A DNA stretch of 64,000 nucleotides from an uncultured Lachnoclostridium sp. (lineage in GTDB: Bacteria; Bacillota; Clostridia; Lachnospirales; Lachnospiraceae), in contig CABQJX010000001.1 in assembly GCA_902464595.1 (NCBI GenBank), positions 15,331 through 79,330 on the forward strand, read 5' to 3'. Shown piece by piece: positions 63,286 through 64,000 of the stretch; positions within the stretch are counted from its first letter, which is position 1, and every line of letters begins with the position of its first letter. Below the pieces are notes generated by a model. It was not told the DNA's origin, ran no database searches, and saw only the letters and a program-made list of their open reading frames with translations. Position numbers and translations under genes: made by a program.

Positions 63286-63927
63286 ATGGATATAAAAAGA
63301 AAAGAGAGTACAGAAAATAATCAGGGCAGCCAGGAGGAGAGACAGAAAGCCCTGGAGGAAGCGAGGAAAAAAGGGGAAGAAACCCGGCGCAGGAACTATG
63401 AGAAGCGTATGGAGCGCCGCCGCCAGGCAGAGGAGGAAGCCCGAAAGGAGGCTTTGAGCCAAAGAAAAAAGGATGAAGGGTTTATGAAAAAAGCGGTGGA
63501 ACAGGCAAAAAAAGCAGCGGCTATCGGTGATGTTCCCATCGGCTGTGTGATCGTGCGGGAAGGAAAGATCATTGCAAGGGGATATAACCGCCGAAATGCA
63601 GACAAGAGTGTTCTGGCCCATGCGGAGGTGGCTTCGATCCGAAAGGCATGTAAAAAATTGGGAAATTGGAGACTGGAAGGCTGTACTCTGTATGTGACCC
63701 TGGAACCGTGTCCCATGTGCGCCGGAGCTATTGTCCAGGCACGCATTCCCAGAGTGGTCATCGGTTCCATGAATCCGAAGGCGGGATGTGCCGGATCCGT
63801 GATGGATATACTTCGGGAAAAAGGGTTTAATCATCAGGTTCAGGTAGACAATGGGATCCTGGGGGAGGAATGCTCCGGCCTTATGACCGATTTTTTTAAA
63901 GGGCTTAGGCAGAGCCGTCGGATCTGA
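63286..63927 (+). CDS. tadA: tRNA-specific adenosine deaminase with N-terminal charged extension
   Basis: A 213-residue protein. From residue 67 it matches TadA, with the zinc-binding and catalytic motif LAHAEVASI and PCPMCAGAI near residues 105-145, which deaminates adenosine 34 of tRNA-Arg to inosine. The first 66 residues are a charged helical extension rich in Glu, Arg and Lys. ATG 63286 follows GGGAGG; ATG 63484 would give a normal-length TadA and also has a purine-rich site, so the extension is possible, not certain. Confidence 0.88.
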   Translation: MDIKRKESTENNQGSQEERQKALEEARKKGEETRRRNYEKRMERRRQAEEEARKEALSQRKKDEGFMKKAVEQAKKAAAIGDVPIGCVIVREGKIIARGYNRRNADKSVLAHAEVASIRKACKKLGNWRLEGCTLYVTLEPCPMCAGAIVQARIPRVVIGSMNPKAGCAGSVMDILREKGFNHQVQVDNGILGEECSGLMTDFFKGLRQSRRI

Positions 63928-64000
63928 GTTTGCCCTGTGCGTTAGCCTGTCAAGCGTTTTTGAAAATGTCCCGAAAAACTTTAAGTATTAGCCCCGACTT
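63928..64000 (+). other. Window end after tadA, no gene; possible promoter
   Basis: TTGAAA (63960-63965) and AAGTAT (63983-63988) have 17-bp spacing and could begin the next unit. In many Firmicutes tadA is followed by the SRP RNA and dnaX genes. I cannot identify the SRP RNA in this 73-bp stretch. Confidence 0.25.

Noticed and set aside
63928..64000. Start of SRP RNA gene after tadA
   Set aside because: Position is suggestive, but the conserved GGAAA/GNRA core is not seen in the 73 bp available.

Overview
The window looks like chromosome from a spore-forming, low-to-moderate GC Gram-positive anaerobe, most likely a Lachnospiraceae (Clostridium cluster XIVa) species. The grounds are strong AGGAGG-type ribosome sites, lipoprotein signal peptides instead of periplasmic ones, spmA/spmB and a GerMN-like lipoprotein, a FabK/FabT-type fatty-acid system with an accD-accA fusion, a holB-yaaT-trmN6-rsmI block, an anaerobic NrdG-type activase and a DUF6128-type protein. 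The species assignment is inference. There are no rRNA or tRNA genes, no CRISPR array and no transposase gene.

Layout. (1) 221-6294: a GntR/FCD regulator, a sugar ABC importer without its own ATPase (lipoprotein plus two permeases), a split transketolase and a small cupin form one operon, closed by a terminator. (2) 6503-7109: an orphan 106-residue gene lies between two 75-bp direct repeats. (3) 7365-16552: an Afu/Fbp-type ABC importer, a phosphohexomutase, and then a second lipoprotein of the same binding-protein family joined to a YesM-type kinase and an AraC-type response regulator. The layout resembles the Hpt sensing system plus AfuABC, so I infer uptake and sensing of extracellular sugar phosphates. 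(4) 16714-20324: housekeeping block holB-yaaT-trmN6-rsmI. (5) 20321-23721: a LysR regulator divergent from a mannonate-dehydratase-like enzyme and an SLC13 transporter. (6) 23901-33970: kdp potassium system with two microproteins, kdpABC, a KdpD that lacks its kinase half, a second KdpD-like protein that has the kinase but lacks the KdpD domain, and kdpE. (7) 34119-45470: an AbrB-type regulator divergent from a complete type II fatty-acid operon (fabH-acpP-fabK-fabD-fabG-fabF-accB-fabZ-accC-accDA-flavin oxidoreductase) with a FabT-like operator at its promoter. (8) 45539-46694: a DnaA-box cluster, a MerR regulator and an orphan MerR-type promoter. (9) 46812-55550: spmA and spmB, normally neighbours, are separated by cysK, a TIGR00300-family (ornithine cyclodeaminase-like) gene and a BMP/ribose-type ABC importer with a DUF3798 binding protein. 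(10) 55658-59614: murL-murD2, an alternative route to D-glutamate in peptidoglycan, then a FabT-like MarR regulator and a GerMN-like lipoprotein. (11) 59763-63927: nagB, a DUF6128-type repeat protein, an NrdG-type activase, a 204-bp MITE-like element with terminal inverted repeats and a 10-bp target duplication, and tadA with an N-terminal extension.

Most promising for new biology are the sugar-phosphate sensing/uptake cluster, the split and duplicated KdpD, the TIGR00300/DUF3798 transporter island and the murL-murD2 pair. All functions come from motif and family recognition by eye; no database search was run.
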